A stretch of 20,461 bases of DNA, from the IMG/VR virus record IMGVR_UViG_3300030103_003475, positions 1,989-22,449 of that record; one strand, 5' to 3'. This stretch comes from a virus. The notes beneath the pieces were generated by a model. It saw only the letters and a list, made by a program, of their open reading frames with translations, had not been told where the DNA came from and did no database searches. Positions 1 to 6,852 of the stretch are shown in pieces; position 1 is the stretch's first letter; each line of letters starts with the position of its first letter. The translations under genes and the position numbers were made by a program.

Positions 1-405
1 CAGTTGCTTCAAGGGGATCATGACATTGATAATGACACTATCAATCTTGCCCTTTATACAGATTCTGCAACTTTAAATGGAAACACAACAGCCTACTCAG
101 CCACAAACGAAGTAGGTAATTCAGGAACATATACAGCAGGTGGTGCAACCTTAACAGGTGCTACTGTTGGTTTAACAGCAACTAGCGTTACAGCATCAAC
201 AGCATTCGTTGACTTTGCAAATGCAAGTTTTACATCAGCAACAATATCTGCACAAGCAGCATTGATCTATAACAGATCATCAGCCGCTACTAATGCAGCT
301 ATTTGTGTTCTTGATTTCGGAAGTGTAAAAACATCAACAAACGGTACATTCACAATCGCATTCCCAACTAACGATAAAGACAGTGCTATATTAAGATTAT
401 CTTAA
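1..405 (+). CDS. Small beta-rich virion structural protein, 5'-truncated
   Basis: The reading frame is open from base 1 (first residues QLLQGDHDI) to TAA at 403-405. The window edge therefore cuts the gene, and the TTG at position 4 is not its start. The visible 134 residues are Thr, Ala and Ser-rich with alternating polar and hydrophobic residues, as expected for beta strands. The pattern 'DTINLALYT' followed by 'TAYSATNEV' and 'YTAGGATLTG' matches, from memory, a small protein family common in marine phage structural modules, where it lies near tail or fibre genes. Its exact role is unknown to me; a decoration, neck or fibre-base protein would fit. It is followed after 17 bases by the repeat protein, which has its own ribosome-binding site. 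Confidence 0.7.
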   Translation, partial: QLLQGDHDIDNDTINLALYTDSATLNGNTTAYSATNEVGNSGTYTAGGATLTGATVGLTATSVTASTAFVDFANASFTSATISAQAALIYNRSSAATNAAICVLDFGSVKTSTNGTFTIAFPTNDKDSAILRLS

Positions 406-408
406 TAT

Positions 409-414
409 AAGAGG
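409..414 (+). promoter_or_regulatory. Ribosome-binding site for the 22-residue repeat protein
   Basis: AAGAGG lies 8 bases before the ATG at 423 and fixes that start. It is one of the clearer Shine-Dalgarno matches in a window where several genes have none. Confidence 0.6.
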
Positions 415-422
415 TCATTACC

Positions 423-1406
423 ATGGCAGATGCTTGGGGTGAAGGTACATGGGGGCAAGGCTTTTGGGGCCAACAAAGTTCGGTCACAGTATCAGTTACT
501 GGGTTATCGACAACAGCAGCGCTTGGCACAGAGTCAGTTGTTGCTGATAGTTTAGTTACATTAGACTCACTTCAATCTACTTTTACTTTAGGCACAGCAG
601 CAGCAGAACAAGAATCTGTCTTTGATTTAACAGGTGTAACATCTCAATTTAATTTAGGCACTGTAAGTGTTGAAGAAGGAGCAGGAGTTACTCTTGATAG
701 TCTATCCACATCATTTGCTGTAGGCACTGAAAGTGCATCAGGAACAGTTGATGCGGGTTGGGGAAGATCCACATGGGGGTCTTTTGCTTGGAATGAAAAC
801 ATAACACAAGAAGTCAGCGTCACGGGAGTGACTATGGCTACGACTCTAGGTACCACAACTCAAGAAGTTGGAACTGGTGTTATAGTTTCAGTTACCGGTC
901 TTGAGATGACAGGTGCATTGGGCACCACATCACAAACAGGAACAGCCGTAGAAACTCTTGATAGTCTTTCAGTAGGTGTTGCTCTCTCAGGAGCGACGGT
1001 ATCAGGTGAGGGTAGTGTTGCTGTTATAGCACCCTCTGATCAATTAGATTTTGCTATTGGAACTCCTGTAATAGATATTTTCACACAGGTAGATCCAACC
1101 GCAGTTACAATGACTGCAACTCTTGGAACTGCTGTAGCAGAGGCAGATGCTTTAGTCACTCTTGATAGTTTATCTTCATCATTTGCTACAGGAACAGAAA
1201 CAGTTGAAGTGGGAACTGGTGTAATTGTAAGTGTTTCAACAGTTGCAATGAGTTTTGCTACAGGCACGGAAACAGTTGAAGGTAGTGCTTTAGTAAACGT
1301 CACAGGACTTGACTTAACCATAGTCACAGGTAATCCTTTCTCTACACCGTGGGCGAATGTAGTTACAGGAGCAAGTAATACTTGGACAGAGGTAAATGCT
1401 GCGTGA
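423..1406 (+). CDS. Repeat-containing virion protein with Trp-Gly motifs
   Basis: This 327-residue protein begins with a Trp-rich segment (WGEGTWGQGFWG, residues 5-16). It then consists of about twelve short repeats whose marker is a hydrophobic residue followed by Gly-Thr, with Gly at residues 35, 57, 79, 101, 143, 167, 190 (degenerate), 213, 235, 257, 281 and 303. The period is 22-24 residues, broken once by a second Trp motif (WGRSTWGSFAWN, 113-124). Each repeat reads roughly V-T-x-[LV]-x3-x-x-x-GT. There is almost no Cys, Lys or His, so a regular beta structure such as a solenoid or stacked hairpins is likely. Position among fibre genes suggests a tail-fibre shaft or virion decoration protein. 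Its TGA stop overlaps the GTG start of the next gene. The family is not one I can name. Confidence 0.75.
   Translation: MADAWGEGTWGQGFWGQQSSVTVSVTGLSTTAALGTESVVADSLVTLDSLQSTFTLGTAAAEQESVFDLTGVTSQFNLGTVSVEEGAGVTLDSLSTSFAVGTESASGTVDAGWGRSTWGSFAWNENITQEVSVTGVTMATTLGTTTQEVGTGVIVSVTGLEMTGALGTTSQTGTAVETLDSLSVGVALSGATVSGEGSVAVIAPSDQLDFAIGTPVIDIFTQVDPTAVTMTATLGTAVAEADALVTLDSLSSSFATGTETVEVGTGVIVSVSTVAMSFATGTETVEGSALVNVTGLDLTIVTGNPFSTPWANVVTGASNTWTEVNAA
519..1340 (+). repeat. About twelve degenerate 66-bp coding repeats
   Basis: The 22-residue protein repeat is also visible in the DNA. Similar blocks recur, for example around 687-734 and 1155-1200 (ACTCTTGATAGT followed by TCATTTGCT) and around 861-900 and 1202-1240 (GGAACTGGTGT). 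The copies differ from one another, so this is an old in-frame expansion rather than a recent duplication. Long antisense open frames at 644-856 and 1040-1327 are by-products of this composition. Confidence 0.65.
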
Positions 1407-1861
1407 CATTTAAGGTAATAGATAATTTTCTTTCAGATAAAAATTTTGAAAAAATACAGAATACAGTATTATCGAACAAATTTGTTTGGTTTTATTCTGA
1501 TTGTGTGAGTAAACAAAACGATGGTGATTTTCAATTTTCCACTATGTTAGATACTGAAAACGATGAAATAGTAAAATTGTTTAAAGAAAAAATACAAATA
1601 GAAAAGGTGATTAGAGTTAAAATAAATCAAACTCATAGAACAAAAAATCTTTTAATTCATAAACCACATGTTGATCAACATTTTGACAGTAAAGCTATGG
1701 TTCTTTATTTGAATACAAACAACGGATACACTTATTTTGATGACCAAAAAGTGTCCTCAAAAGCCAATAGGGCGATTCTTTTTGATGCTACTGCCTTACA
1801 CGGAGGAACTACTTGCACAGATCAAAAGAGAAGAGTAGTATTGAATATGAATTATATTTAA
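1403..1861 (+). CDS. 2OG-Fe(II) oxygenase-like protein A
   Basis: This 152-residue protein is proposed to use Fe(II), O2 and 2-oxoglutarate to hydroxylate an unknown substrate in the cytoplasm. The C-terminal half carries the double-stranded beta-helix signature: H89-V-D91 as proximal iron ligands, H133 in 'ATALHGG' as the distal ligand, and R143 or R144 as the likely 2-oxoglutarate anchor. I start it at GTG 1403, not TTG 1382. AGAGG at 1388-1392 is well spaced for the GTG, and the product then begins MTFKVIDNFL, matching MDCKVIDNFL of the gene at 12521. The two also share 'LNTNNG.T.FDD' and 'ANR..[IL]FD', so they are paralogues. It overlaps the stop of the repeat-protein gene and stands apart from the two other oxygenase clusters. 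Confidence 0.72.
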   Translation: MTFKVIDNFLSDKNFEKIQNTVLSNKFVWFYSDCVSKQNDGDFQFSTMLDTENDEIVKLFKEKIQIEKVIRVKINQTHRTKNLLIHKPHVDQHFDSKAMVLYLNTNNGYTYFDDQKVSSKANRAILFDATALHGGTTCTDQKRRVVLNMNYI

Positions 1862-1863
1862 TG

Positions 1864-1891
1864 TTGAATTTTAGATGTAAAAAGATATATT
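1864..1891 (+). promoter_or_regulatory. Possible sigma-70-type promoter before the S74 fibre gene
   Basis: In the 46-base gap before the fibre gene, TTGAAT (1864-1869) and TATATT (1886-1891) are 16 bases apart. They are followed by AAGAGG and the ATG at 1908. The region is very A+T-rich, so a chance match is quite possible. Confidence 0.28.
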
Positions 1892-1907
1892 TTTAAGAGG
1901 TTTAAAC

Positions 1908-3011
1908 ATGGCAAGTACATATTCAGATAGACTCAAATTAGAACTCATGGCCACTGGCGCTAATGCCAATACATGGGGTACTAATACCAATAATAATTTA
2001 GAAGTAGTAGATGCTTTTGCAGCAGGATATTTATCAAAATCAGTTGCAGGTTCAGCAAATATTACACTTTCAACAGCTAATGCCTCTGATACAGCAGAAT
2101 CATCAAATAAAGTAATTGAACTTACAGGTGCTTTAACAGGGGATATTGTTGTCTTTATTCCTGCTGTTGAAAATAATTATACTTTTTTTAACAACACTAC
2201 AGGTTCACAAACTTTAACAATCGCAGCAACAGGACATACAGCTAATGGTACTTTGATTACACAAGGCGCACATACCACTGTTTATTGTGATGGCTCATCA
2301 GATTTTAATGTAGAAATTGCAAGTTCAACAGACGCTGCTGCTTTAAACAAAGGAACCTTACCAGATGCAAGATTTCCTGCGACATTGCCCGCAGCTTCTG
2401 GCGCTAACTTAACAAGTTTAAACGCATCAAACTTAGGATCAGGAACTGTTCCTAATGCTCGTTTAGATGCACAACTTCAAGATGTAGCAGGATTAGCTGT
2501 TACTGATGGTGGTATTATTGTCGGTGATGGTGGTAATTTTGTTTTAGAAACAGGAGCTACTGCAAGAACAAGTTTAGGTTTAGGAACATCATCTGATGTT
2601 CAATTTAATGATATGCAAGTAGACTCACTTGGTGTCGCTACTGCAGCATCAGGAACAAGTGGTGAGATTAGAGCCACAAACGACATTACTGCTTTTTTTT
2701 CATCTGATGTCGCATTAAAAGAAAATATTCACAACATATCTTCACCTATGGAAAAAGTACAAAATCTTAATGGTGTGCTTTTTGATTGGAAACAAGAATT
2801 TATTGACGCCAAAGGTGGGGAAGATGGTTATTTTGTTCGTAAAACAGACGTAGGTGTTATAGCTCAAGATGTTGAAAAAGTTTTACCAGAGGTCGTAGGC
2901 ACAAGACCTGACGGAGTTAAAGCCGTTAAATATGATCGTTTATGTGCTTTATTAATCGAATGTGTAAAGGATTTACAAACTCAGGTCAATGATCTTAAGA
3001 AGGGAGAATAA
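1908..3011 (+). CDS. Tail fibre with C-terminal S74 self-cleaving chaperone domain
   Basis: This 367-residue fibre has a conserved N-terminal virion-attachment segment (DRLKLELMATGANANTWG within residues 7-24). A low-complexity Ala, Ser, Thr and Gly beta-rich shaft runs from about 40 to 260. The C-terminal region from about residue 264 matches the peptidase S74 intramolecular chaperone (endosialidase CIMCD type). It contains S266-D267 and K271, the Ser-Lys pair spaced five residues apart as in the characterised family, then 'GVIAQDVEKVLPEVV' (316-330), 'VKYDRL' and a terminal coiled coil (about 346-365). In this family the domain trimerises the fibre and then cuts itself off just before the Ser. 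Here that would leave a mature fibre of about 265 residues. It is followed after 3 bases by the polyglycine adhesin gene, so the pair probably builds the host-binding tip. Confidence 0.88.
   Translation: MASTYSDRLKLELMATGANANTWGTNTNNNLEVVDAFAAGYLSKSVAGSANITLSTANASDTAESSNKVIELTGALTGDIVVFIPAVENNYTFFNNTTGSQTLTIAATGHTANGTLITQGAHTTVYCDGSSDFNVEIASSTDAAALNKGTLPDARFPATLPAASGANLTSLNASNLGSGTVPNARLDAQLQDVAGLAVTDGGIIVGDGGNFVLETGATARTSLGLGTSSDVQFNDMQVDSLGVATAASGTSGEIRATNDITAFFSSDVALKENIHNISSPMEKVQNLNGVLFDWKQEFIDAKGGEDGYFVRKTDVGVIAQDVEKVLPEVVGTRPDGVKAVKYDRLCALLIECVKDLQTQVNDLKKGE
2703..2720 (+). other. Predicted S74 autocleavage site and Ser-Lys dyad
   Basis: Codons 266-271 read S-D-V-A-L-K. By analogy with endosialidase and other S74 fibres, the chain is cut immediately N-terminal to S266 after trimerisation. 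The inference comes from the motif and its spacing only. Confidence 0.7.
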
Positions 3012-3014
3012 GTT

Positions 3015-3959
3015 ATGCCAACACCTTCAGGTCAAATAGGTCTTTCAGACGTAAACGCAGAATTAGGAAACTCTCCCACAGCTCAAATAAATATGGACTC
3101 TGCGCCTGTAAGAGGATTAGCAGAAGTTCCTAGTGGAGCCATATCCATGTCTGACTTGCAAAATAAGTCTAATGTAAAATTTATTGTTGCTTCAGGTGGC
3201 TCAGAAAGCACTGATGGAGATTTTAAAATTCATACTTTTAATAGTAGTGGTACATTCACCGTAAATGATGCAGGTAACTCAGGAGGATCTGACACCGTTG
3301 ACTTCTTAGTAATTGCAGGTGGTGGAGGTGGTGGTCGTGAACCAGATTCAAGAGCAGGTGGTGGAGGTGCAGGTGGTTTTAGACTTGACTATCCAAATCC
3401 CGCTACTGGAGGTTTACCAGTATCAACAGGTGGAATACCTGTCACCATTGGTGGTGGAGGTGGACCCAACAGTCCTGGCAGTTCATCAAATTTTTCTACA
3501 ATAACTTCATCTGGGGGTGGTAGCCAAGGAAGACCAGGCGGATCTGGTGGTGGACAACACACCTTTCAATCTGGTGGAACAGGTAATGCAGGGGGATTTT
3601 CACCTCCTGAGGGAAGACCAGGTGGAACTTTCTCTAACCAAGCAGGTGCAGGTGGTGGTGGAGCAGGCAGTAATGGTCAAAATGGATCAGGTAACACCGC
3701 AGGTGGTGGAGGTTCAGGATCACCTACCAATATAGATGGCACTTTCTCAAGTAGAGCAGGTGGCGGTGGAGGCTCTGGTGGAGGTTCCGAAGGTCCCGCT
3801 AATGATGGTGGTGGAGCAGGTGGTCGTCAAACAGGTGGACCTCGAGCAGGAAGACCAGGTACAGCTAATACCGGTGGCGGAGGTGGAGCAGGACCCTCTA
3901 CTCGAGCTAATGGCACAGGTGGAAGTGGTAAAGTAATTATTAGGTACAAGTTTCAGTAA
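3015..3959 (+). CDS. Glycine-rich tail-fibre adhesin (polyglycine domain)
   Basis: This 314-residue protein has three parts. The N-terminal region (1-55: 'SGQIGLSDVNAELG', 'VRGLAEVPSGAISMSDL') is typical of phage fibre adhesins. A short beta module follows (about 70-100: 'HTFNSSGTFTV' and 'VDFLVIAGG'). A very Gly-rich region then runs from about 101 to 305, made of GGGGG blocks separated by variable loops, and the protein closes with strand 'GKVIIRYKFQ'. Known Gly-rich adhesins (for example phage S16 gp38) form a packed polyglycine-II sandwich whose loops bind the receptor, and this protein probably does the same. 'GRPG' occurs three times (172, 201 and 279), a collagen-like sequence that could be a hydroxylation target. 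AAGGAG lies just ahead of the ATG. Out-of-frame open reading frames inside it are composition artefacts. Confidence 0.82.
   Translation: MPTPSGQIGLSDVNAELGNSPTAQINMDSAPVRGLAEVPSGAISMSDLQNKSNVKFIVASGGSESTDGDFKIHTFNSSGTFTVNDAGNSGGSDTVDFLVIAGGGGGGREPDSRAGGGGAGGFRLDYPNPATGGLPVSTGGIPVTIGGGGGPNSPGSSSNFSTITSSGGGSQGRPGGSGGGQHTFQSGGTGNAGGFSPPEGRPGGTFSNQAGAGGGGAGSNGQNGSGNTAGGGGSGSPTNIDGTFSSRAGGGGGSGGGSEGPANDGGGAGGRQTGGPRAGRPGTANTGGGGGAGPSTRANGTGGSGKVIIRYKFQ
3310..3935 (+). repeat. GGT/GGA-rich low-complexity tract coding for polyglycine
   Basis: Dense GGTGGTGGAGG-type runs encode the adhesin's Gly-rich domain. They stand out from the A+T-rich surroundings. Such tracts recombine and slip easily, which may help the adhesin vary its receptor loops. 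Confidence 0.75.
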
Positions 3960-4441
3960 TGGCACATTTTGCAAAATTAAGTGATGAAAATTTAGTTCTA
4001 CACGTAGAAGTTGTGGATAACTCAGTTTTAGAAGATGAAAATGGTAATGAGCAAGAGTCTTTAGGAATCGCATATTTAAATTCAATACACGGATGGCCTC
4101 ATTGGAAAAAAACCTCTTATAATACAATTAAAGGAAAACATTATGAAGCCGATCATCAAACAGAATCTTCAGATCAATCAAAAGCTTTTAGGAAAAACTT
4201 TGCCTCTATTGGTGGAAAATATGATTCTACAAAAGATGCATTTATACCTGAGCAACCTTTTAATTCTTGGATTCTTGATGAGACTACATGCACATGGATT
4301 CCTCCTATTACTGAGCCAATTACGGAAGAAGAAACAAAAAGAATTTATTGGAATGAGTCAAATCAAAGTTGGGACGCAGAAGACGTTGATGGAACAATTT
4401 TGAGATGGAGCACAGAAACATCTTCATGGAGTGCTGTTTAA
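3959..4441 (+). CDS. Conserved fibre-associated phage protein, function unknown
   Basis: This 160-residue protein starts MAHFAKLSDENLVLHVEVVD and contains 'DENGNEQESLGIAYL', 'WKKTSYN', 'FRKNFASIGGKYDSTKDAFIP' in pieces at 78-97, and 'PFNSW.L...T..W.PP'. From memory this order is typical of a small protein common in marine myo-, sipho- and podoviruses, usually found near tail-fibre genes. It ends with two Trp-containing repeats ('IYWNESNQSW' and 'LRWSTETSSW'), likely beta hairpins. A stretch of about 20 residues at 57-76 looks like a variable insertion. Its ATG overlaps the adhesin's TAA, so the two are translationally coupled. It may be a fibre component, an adhesin chaperone or an assembly factor; the sequence does not decide. 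Confidence 0.7.
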   Translation: MAHFAKLSDENLVLHVEVVDNSVLEDENGNEQESLGIAYLNSIHGWPHWKKTSYNTIKGKHYEADHQTESSDQSKAFRKNFASIGGKYDSTKDAFIPEQPFNSWILDETTCTWIPPITEPITEEETKRIYWNESNQSWDAEDVDGTILRWSTETSSWSAV

Positions 4442-4449
4442 CTTTCTAG

Positions 4450-5010
4450 ATGAAAGATAAAGTAGTCCTATCAGAATCTTTTTACATTAAAGGTTTTATT
4501 TCTAAGTCACTTGATTTAGATAAATTCTATATAAAAAATAATGTCATAAAGAATTATGCTTATGATTCACAACTTACAAAAGATAAATTATACCCCTCTA
4601 AAGATTATGTTAATTTAAGCCAAGATGAAAATGTATTAAGACTAAATCAATATTTTGTTGACTTTTACAAGTTATATCACAAAGAAAATATCGAGATAAT
4701 GCACAACTACGGTATTTTTTTAAATCAAAATCAATCAATAAATTTACATAATCACATTAATGATTACGACCTTACTAACAGTCCAGAGATTTCTGTATTG
4801 TATGTAGTTGATTGCAATGATGATTCTTTAAATGTTGAATTTCAATTTCATAAAAGACTTACAAGAAATTCAAAAAAAATGGTTACTCTAAAACAAAATG
4901 ATTACCTTGTATTTAATTCAAATTTACAACATGGCATATTAGCTAATAAAAATAATAAACCAATTTTACTTTTATCTTTTCAATTTAGAGTGAGATCTGA
5001 TCAAATATAA
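4450..5010 (+). CDS. 2OG-Fe(II) oxygenase-like protein B (HxH, divergent)
   Basis: This 186-residue protein is Asn- and Lys-rich and very A+T-rich (one sampled 60-base line was 25% G+C). The N-terminal half is unrecognised. The C-terminal half has the layout of the phage 2OG-Fe(II) oxygenase family 5 fold. It contains 'NLHNHINDYD' (H100 and H102, with D105 as an alternative ligand), hydrophobic strand 'ISVLYVVD', a late His in 'NLQHGI' (H161) and 'LLSFQFRVR' with R180 as a possible 2-oxoglutarate anchor. The metal site is less clear than in its neighbours, so activity is uncertain. It opens the first oxygenase cluster, has no obvious ribosome-binding site, and its TAA directly abuts the ATG of the next gene, suggesting coupled translation. 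Confidence 0.55.
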   Translation: MKDKVVLSESFYIKGFISKSLDLDKFYIKNNVIKNYAYDSQLTKDKLYPSKDYVNLSQDENVLRLNQYFVDFYKLYHKENIEIMHNYGIFLNQNQSINLHNHINDYDLTNSPEISVLYVVDCNDDSLNVEFQFHKRLTRNSKKMVTLKQNDYLVFNSNLQHGILANKNNKPILLLSFQFRVRSDQI

Positions 5011-5613
5011 ATGACCTTAGATAATTACTGGTATTACTTTCAAGATGCATTACCAAGTCGTTTTTGTGATGACATTATTGCTTTTGGTAATGAGCAAGTT
5101 GCTCAAACAGCAAGTGTTGAGGGCTTTCAAGGTAATGTAGATAATCAAAACGATGTATCAAAACTTTATAAAACAAGAAACTCTTCAATAGTTTGGATGA
5201 ATGAATTATGGATATGGAGAGAAATAGAGCCTTATCTAAGAGAAGCTAATAAAGCGGCAGGTTGGAATTATGATATTGTCTCTCCTGAAAGTTTTCAATT
5301 TACAAAGTACACAGAAAATCAACATTATAGTTGGCATCAAGATGCTTTTAATAAACCTGACAAAGAAGGATTAATACGTAAAATTTCTTTAACTCTTTCA
5401 TTAGAAGACGGTGACAAATATGAAGGTGGAGACTTTGAATTTGATTTAAGAAATGACAGTGAAAGTAAACCTGTCATGATGAAATGTGCAGAGGCTAGAA
5501 AAAAAGGTACATTAATATTCTTTCCCTCTTATGTTTGGCACAGAGTTACCCCTGTAACATCAGGAATAAGATATTCTTTAGTTATATGGAACAGAGGTTT
5601 ACCTTATAGATAG
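5011..5613 (+). CDS. 2OG-Fe(II) oxygenase C, PKHD/prolyl-hydroxylase type
   Basis: This 200-residue protein has the most canonical oxygenase signature in the window: 'YSWHQDAF' with H109 and D111 as iron ligands, core strands 'KISLTLSL' and 'YEGGDFEF', 'GTLIFFPSYVWHRV' with distal H177, and 'GIRYSLVIW' with R187 as the 2-oxoglutarate anchor. This arrangement matches the P4Hc/PKHD-type hydroxylases (PiuC-like), which hydroxylate protein side chains in characterised relatives. Length is normal for a single-domain enzyme. The substrate is unknown; virion proteins encoded on the same transcript are plausible. It starts on the base after the previous stop and is followed by a gene with its own GGAG site. 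Confidence 0.88.
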   Translation: MTLDNYWYYFQDALPSRFCDDIIAFGNEQVAQTASVEGFQGNVDNQNDVSKLYKTRNSSIVWMNELWIWREIEPYLREANKAAGWNYDIVSPESFQFTKYTENQHYSWHQDAFNKPDKEGLIRKISLTLSLEDGDKYEGGDFEFDLRNDSESKPVMMKCAEARKKGTLIFFPSYVWHRVTPVTSGIRYSLVIWNRGLPYR

Positions 5614-5616
5614 GAG
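5613..5616 (+). promoter_or_regulatory. Ribosome-binding site for oxygenase D
   Basis: GGAG sits 5 bases before the ATG at 5622 and supports that start. Confidence 0.5.
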
Positions 5617-5621
5617 AAGTA

Positions 5622-6269
5622 ATGAAAAAACAATCAACAGGTAATCATTTTCAAGATAATCATTATGTAGTTATAAGAGAGGCAATCAGTTCTGATTTAG
5701 CTAGTTTTGTTTATAATTACTTTCAAAATAAACGTGCAGTAGCACAAAAGCTTTTTGAGGAAAAATACATTTCTCCTTATGAGCAGTCGTGGGGACATTG
5801 GAATGATCGACAAGTGCCTGGGACTTATTCTCATTATGCTGATGTAGCAATGGAAACTTTACTCCTACGTGTCATGCCTGTTATGTCGTACATTACAGAA
5901 TTAGAGTTAGTTCCGTGTTATTCCTATGCTAGAATATATAAATATGGTGATGTCTTACACAGACATAAAGATAGACCTGAATGTGAAATCTCAACTACTA
6001 TAAATTTGGGTGGAGATAATTGGCCTATATATTTAGATCCTTCTCAAGGAGAAGGCAAAGAGGGTATTAAGGTAGATTTAAATCCTGGTGACATGTTAGT
6101 TTACAAAGGTGAAAAACTAGAACATTGGAGAGAGCCTTTTCAAGGATATGATTGTGGTCAAGTTTTTTTACACTACAATGACAAAAAAGGACCTTTTCAA
6201 GAAAAAAATAAATTTGATCATCGACCTATATTAGGATTACCAAGTGATTTAAAAAAATTTAATGCTTAA
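5622..6269 (+). CDS. 2OG-Fe(II) oxygenase-like protein D
   Basis: This is a 215-residue protein. 'YARIYKYGDVLHRHKDR' gives H115-K-D117 as iron ligands, followed by 'CEISTTINLGGDNWPIYLD', 'VDLNPGDMLVYKGEKLEHWRE' in pieces (distal H168), and 'GQVFLHYND'. From memory this is a distinct, well-conserved subfamily in marine phages and bacteria, with the Asp-Asn-Trp-Pro insertion and the 'LNPGDM' strand. The basic residue anchoring 2-oxoglutarate is not obvious: R170, next to the distal His, is one candidate. Substrate unknown. Its last 8 bases overlap the next oxygenase gene, which starts without a clear ribosome-binding site, so the two are probably coupled. Confidence 0.8.
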   Translation: MKKQSTGNHFQDNHYVVIREAISSDLASFVYNYFQNKRAVAQKLFEEKYISPYEQSWGHWNDRQVPGTYSHYADVAMETLLLRVMPVMSYITELELVPCYSYARIYKYGDVLHRHKDRPECEISTTINLGGDNWPIYLDPSQGEGKEGIKVDLNPGDMLVYKGEKLEHWREPFQGYDCGQVFLHYNDKKGPFQEKNKFDHRPILGLPSDLKKFNA

Positions 6270-6852
6270 AGAAGAATTATTTGACATAAAGAGTTTTATT
6301 GGTGGATGGTACATAGACAAATTATTATGTGATGCACTTATCGATTTTCATGAAGCAAATAAAGATAAAGTTGTGCAAGGCACTGTTGGAAAAACAATCG
6401 TAGACAAGAGCACTAAAGACAGTCTAGATCTTCGTTGTCGTCCAAACGGACATCCCGTGATAAAAGAATATCAACAACAATTACAAAAATGCCTTGATTT
6501 ATATTTAGAAAGATATGAGTCAGCTAACAATGTTAATTATTTTGCTGTTCATGAAAATATTGCAATACAAAAATATAAGATTAATGGTGGATTTAAAAAA
6601 TGGCATTGTGAAAATCAAGGTTATTCTGGAAACATTCAAAGATATTTAGTTTTTATGACATATTTAAATGATGTTAAAAACGGAGGCACAGAATTTAAAT
6701 ATCAAAAAATTAAAACTGAAGCAGTGAAAGGACTTACGCTCATTTGGCCAGCTTTTTTTACACATACTCATAGGGGCGTAATATCAAACGAAGATGAAAA
6801 ATACATCATTACGGGATGGTTCAGTTTTAATGAAGGAGAACAAAATGATTAA
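6262..6852 (+). CDS. 2OG-Fe(II) oxygenase E, P4H-like with HxE motif
   Basis: This is a 196-residue protein. 'FKKWHCENQG' supplies H115-C-E117, an HxE variant of the usual HxD pair. 'RYLVFMTYLND' and 'GGTEFKYQ' form the core strands, 'GLTLIWPAFFTHTHRG' gives the distal His (H170 most likely), and K180 in 'EKYIITGWF' fits the Lys that anchors 2-oxoglutarate in collagen-type prolyl 4-hydroxylases. The 'NGGTEF' segment and the Lys anchor place it closer to P4H enzymes than to PKHD enzymes. HxE still binds iron in some family members, so it is probably active. It overlaps both neighbours by 8 bases, and the gene just downstream is a glycosyltransferase. Confidence 0.82.
   Translation: MLKEELFDIKSFIGGWYIDKLLCDALIDFHEANKDKVVQGTVGKTIVDKSTKDSLDLRCRPNGHPVIKEYQQQLQKCLDLYLERYESANNVNYFAVHENIAIQKYKINGGFKKWHCENQGYSGNIQRYLVFMTYLNDVKNGGTEFKYQKIKTEAVKGLTLIWPAFFTHTHRGVISNEDEKYIITGWFSFNEGEQND
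6835..6838 (+). promoter_or_regulatory. Ribosome-binding site deciding the glycosyltransferase start
   Basis: GGAG lies 6 bases before the ATG at 6845. This favours 6845 over the in-frame ATG at 6794, which would overlap the upstream gene by 59 bases. Confidence 0.6.

Noticed and set aside
644-1327. Antisense open frames at 644-856 and 1040-1327
   Set aside because: They lie wholly inside the repeat protein and mirror its Val/Thr/Ser composition. No ribosome-binding sites, and every other gene is on the + strand.
1382-1402. Upstream TTG start for oxygenase A
   Set aside because: The GTG at 1403 has AGAGG at proper distance and aligns with the start of its paralogue at 12521. The TTG start would add seven unaligned residues encoded inside the upstream gene.
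3310-3935. Diversity-generating retroelement or CRISPR array in the repetitive regions
   Set aside because: No reverse transcriptase, template repeat or regularly spaced identical repeats. The repeats are in-frame protein low complexity.
3313-4127. Out-of-frame + frames within the Gly-rich gene and a long - strand frame at 3747-4127
   Set aside because: They are made of repeated Val-Glu-Val or Ser-Thr-Cys strings, the expected shadows of GGTGGAGG repeats.
4143-4403. 86-residue + frame inside the 3959 gene, and a similar one at 9670-9900 inside the hub gene
   Set aside because: Both lie within well-supported conserved proteins in another frame and show no motif or ribosome-binding site.
6794-6844. 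Earlier ATG for the glycosyltransferase
   Set aside because: It would overlap oxygenase E by 59 bases and lacks a ribosome-binding site. GGAG at 6835 serves the ATG at 6845.
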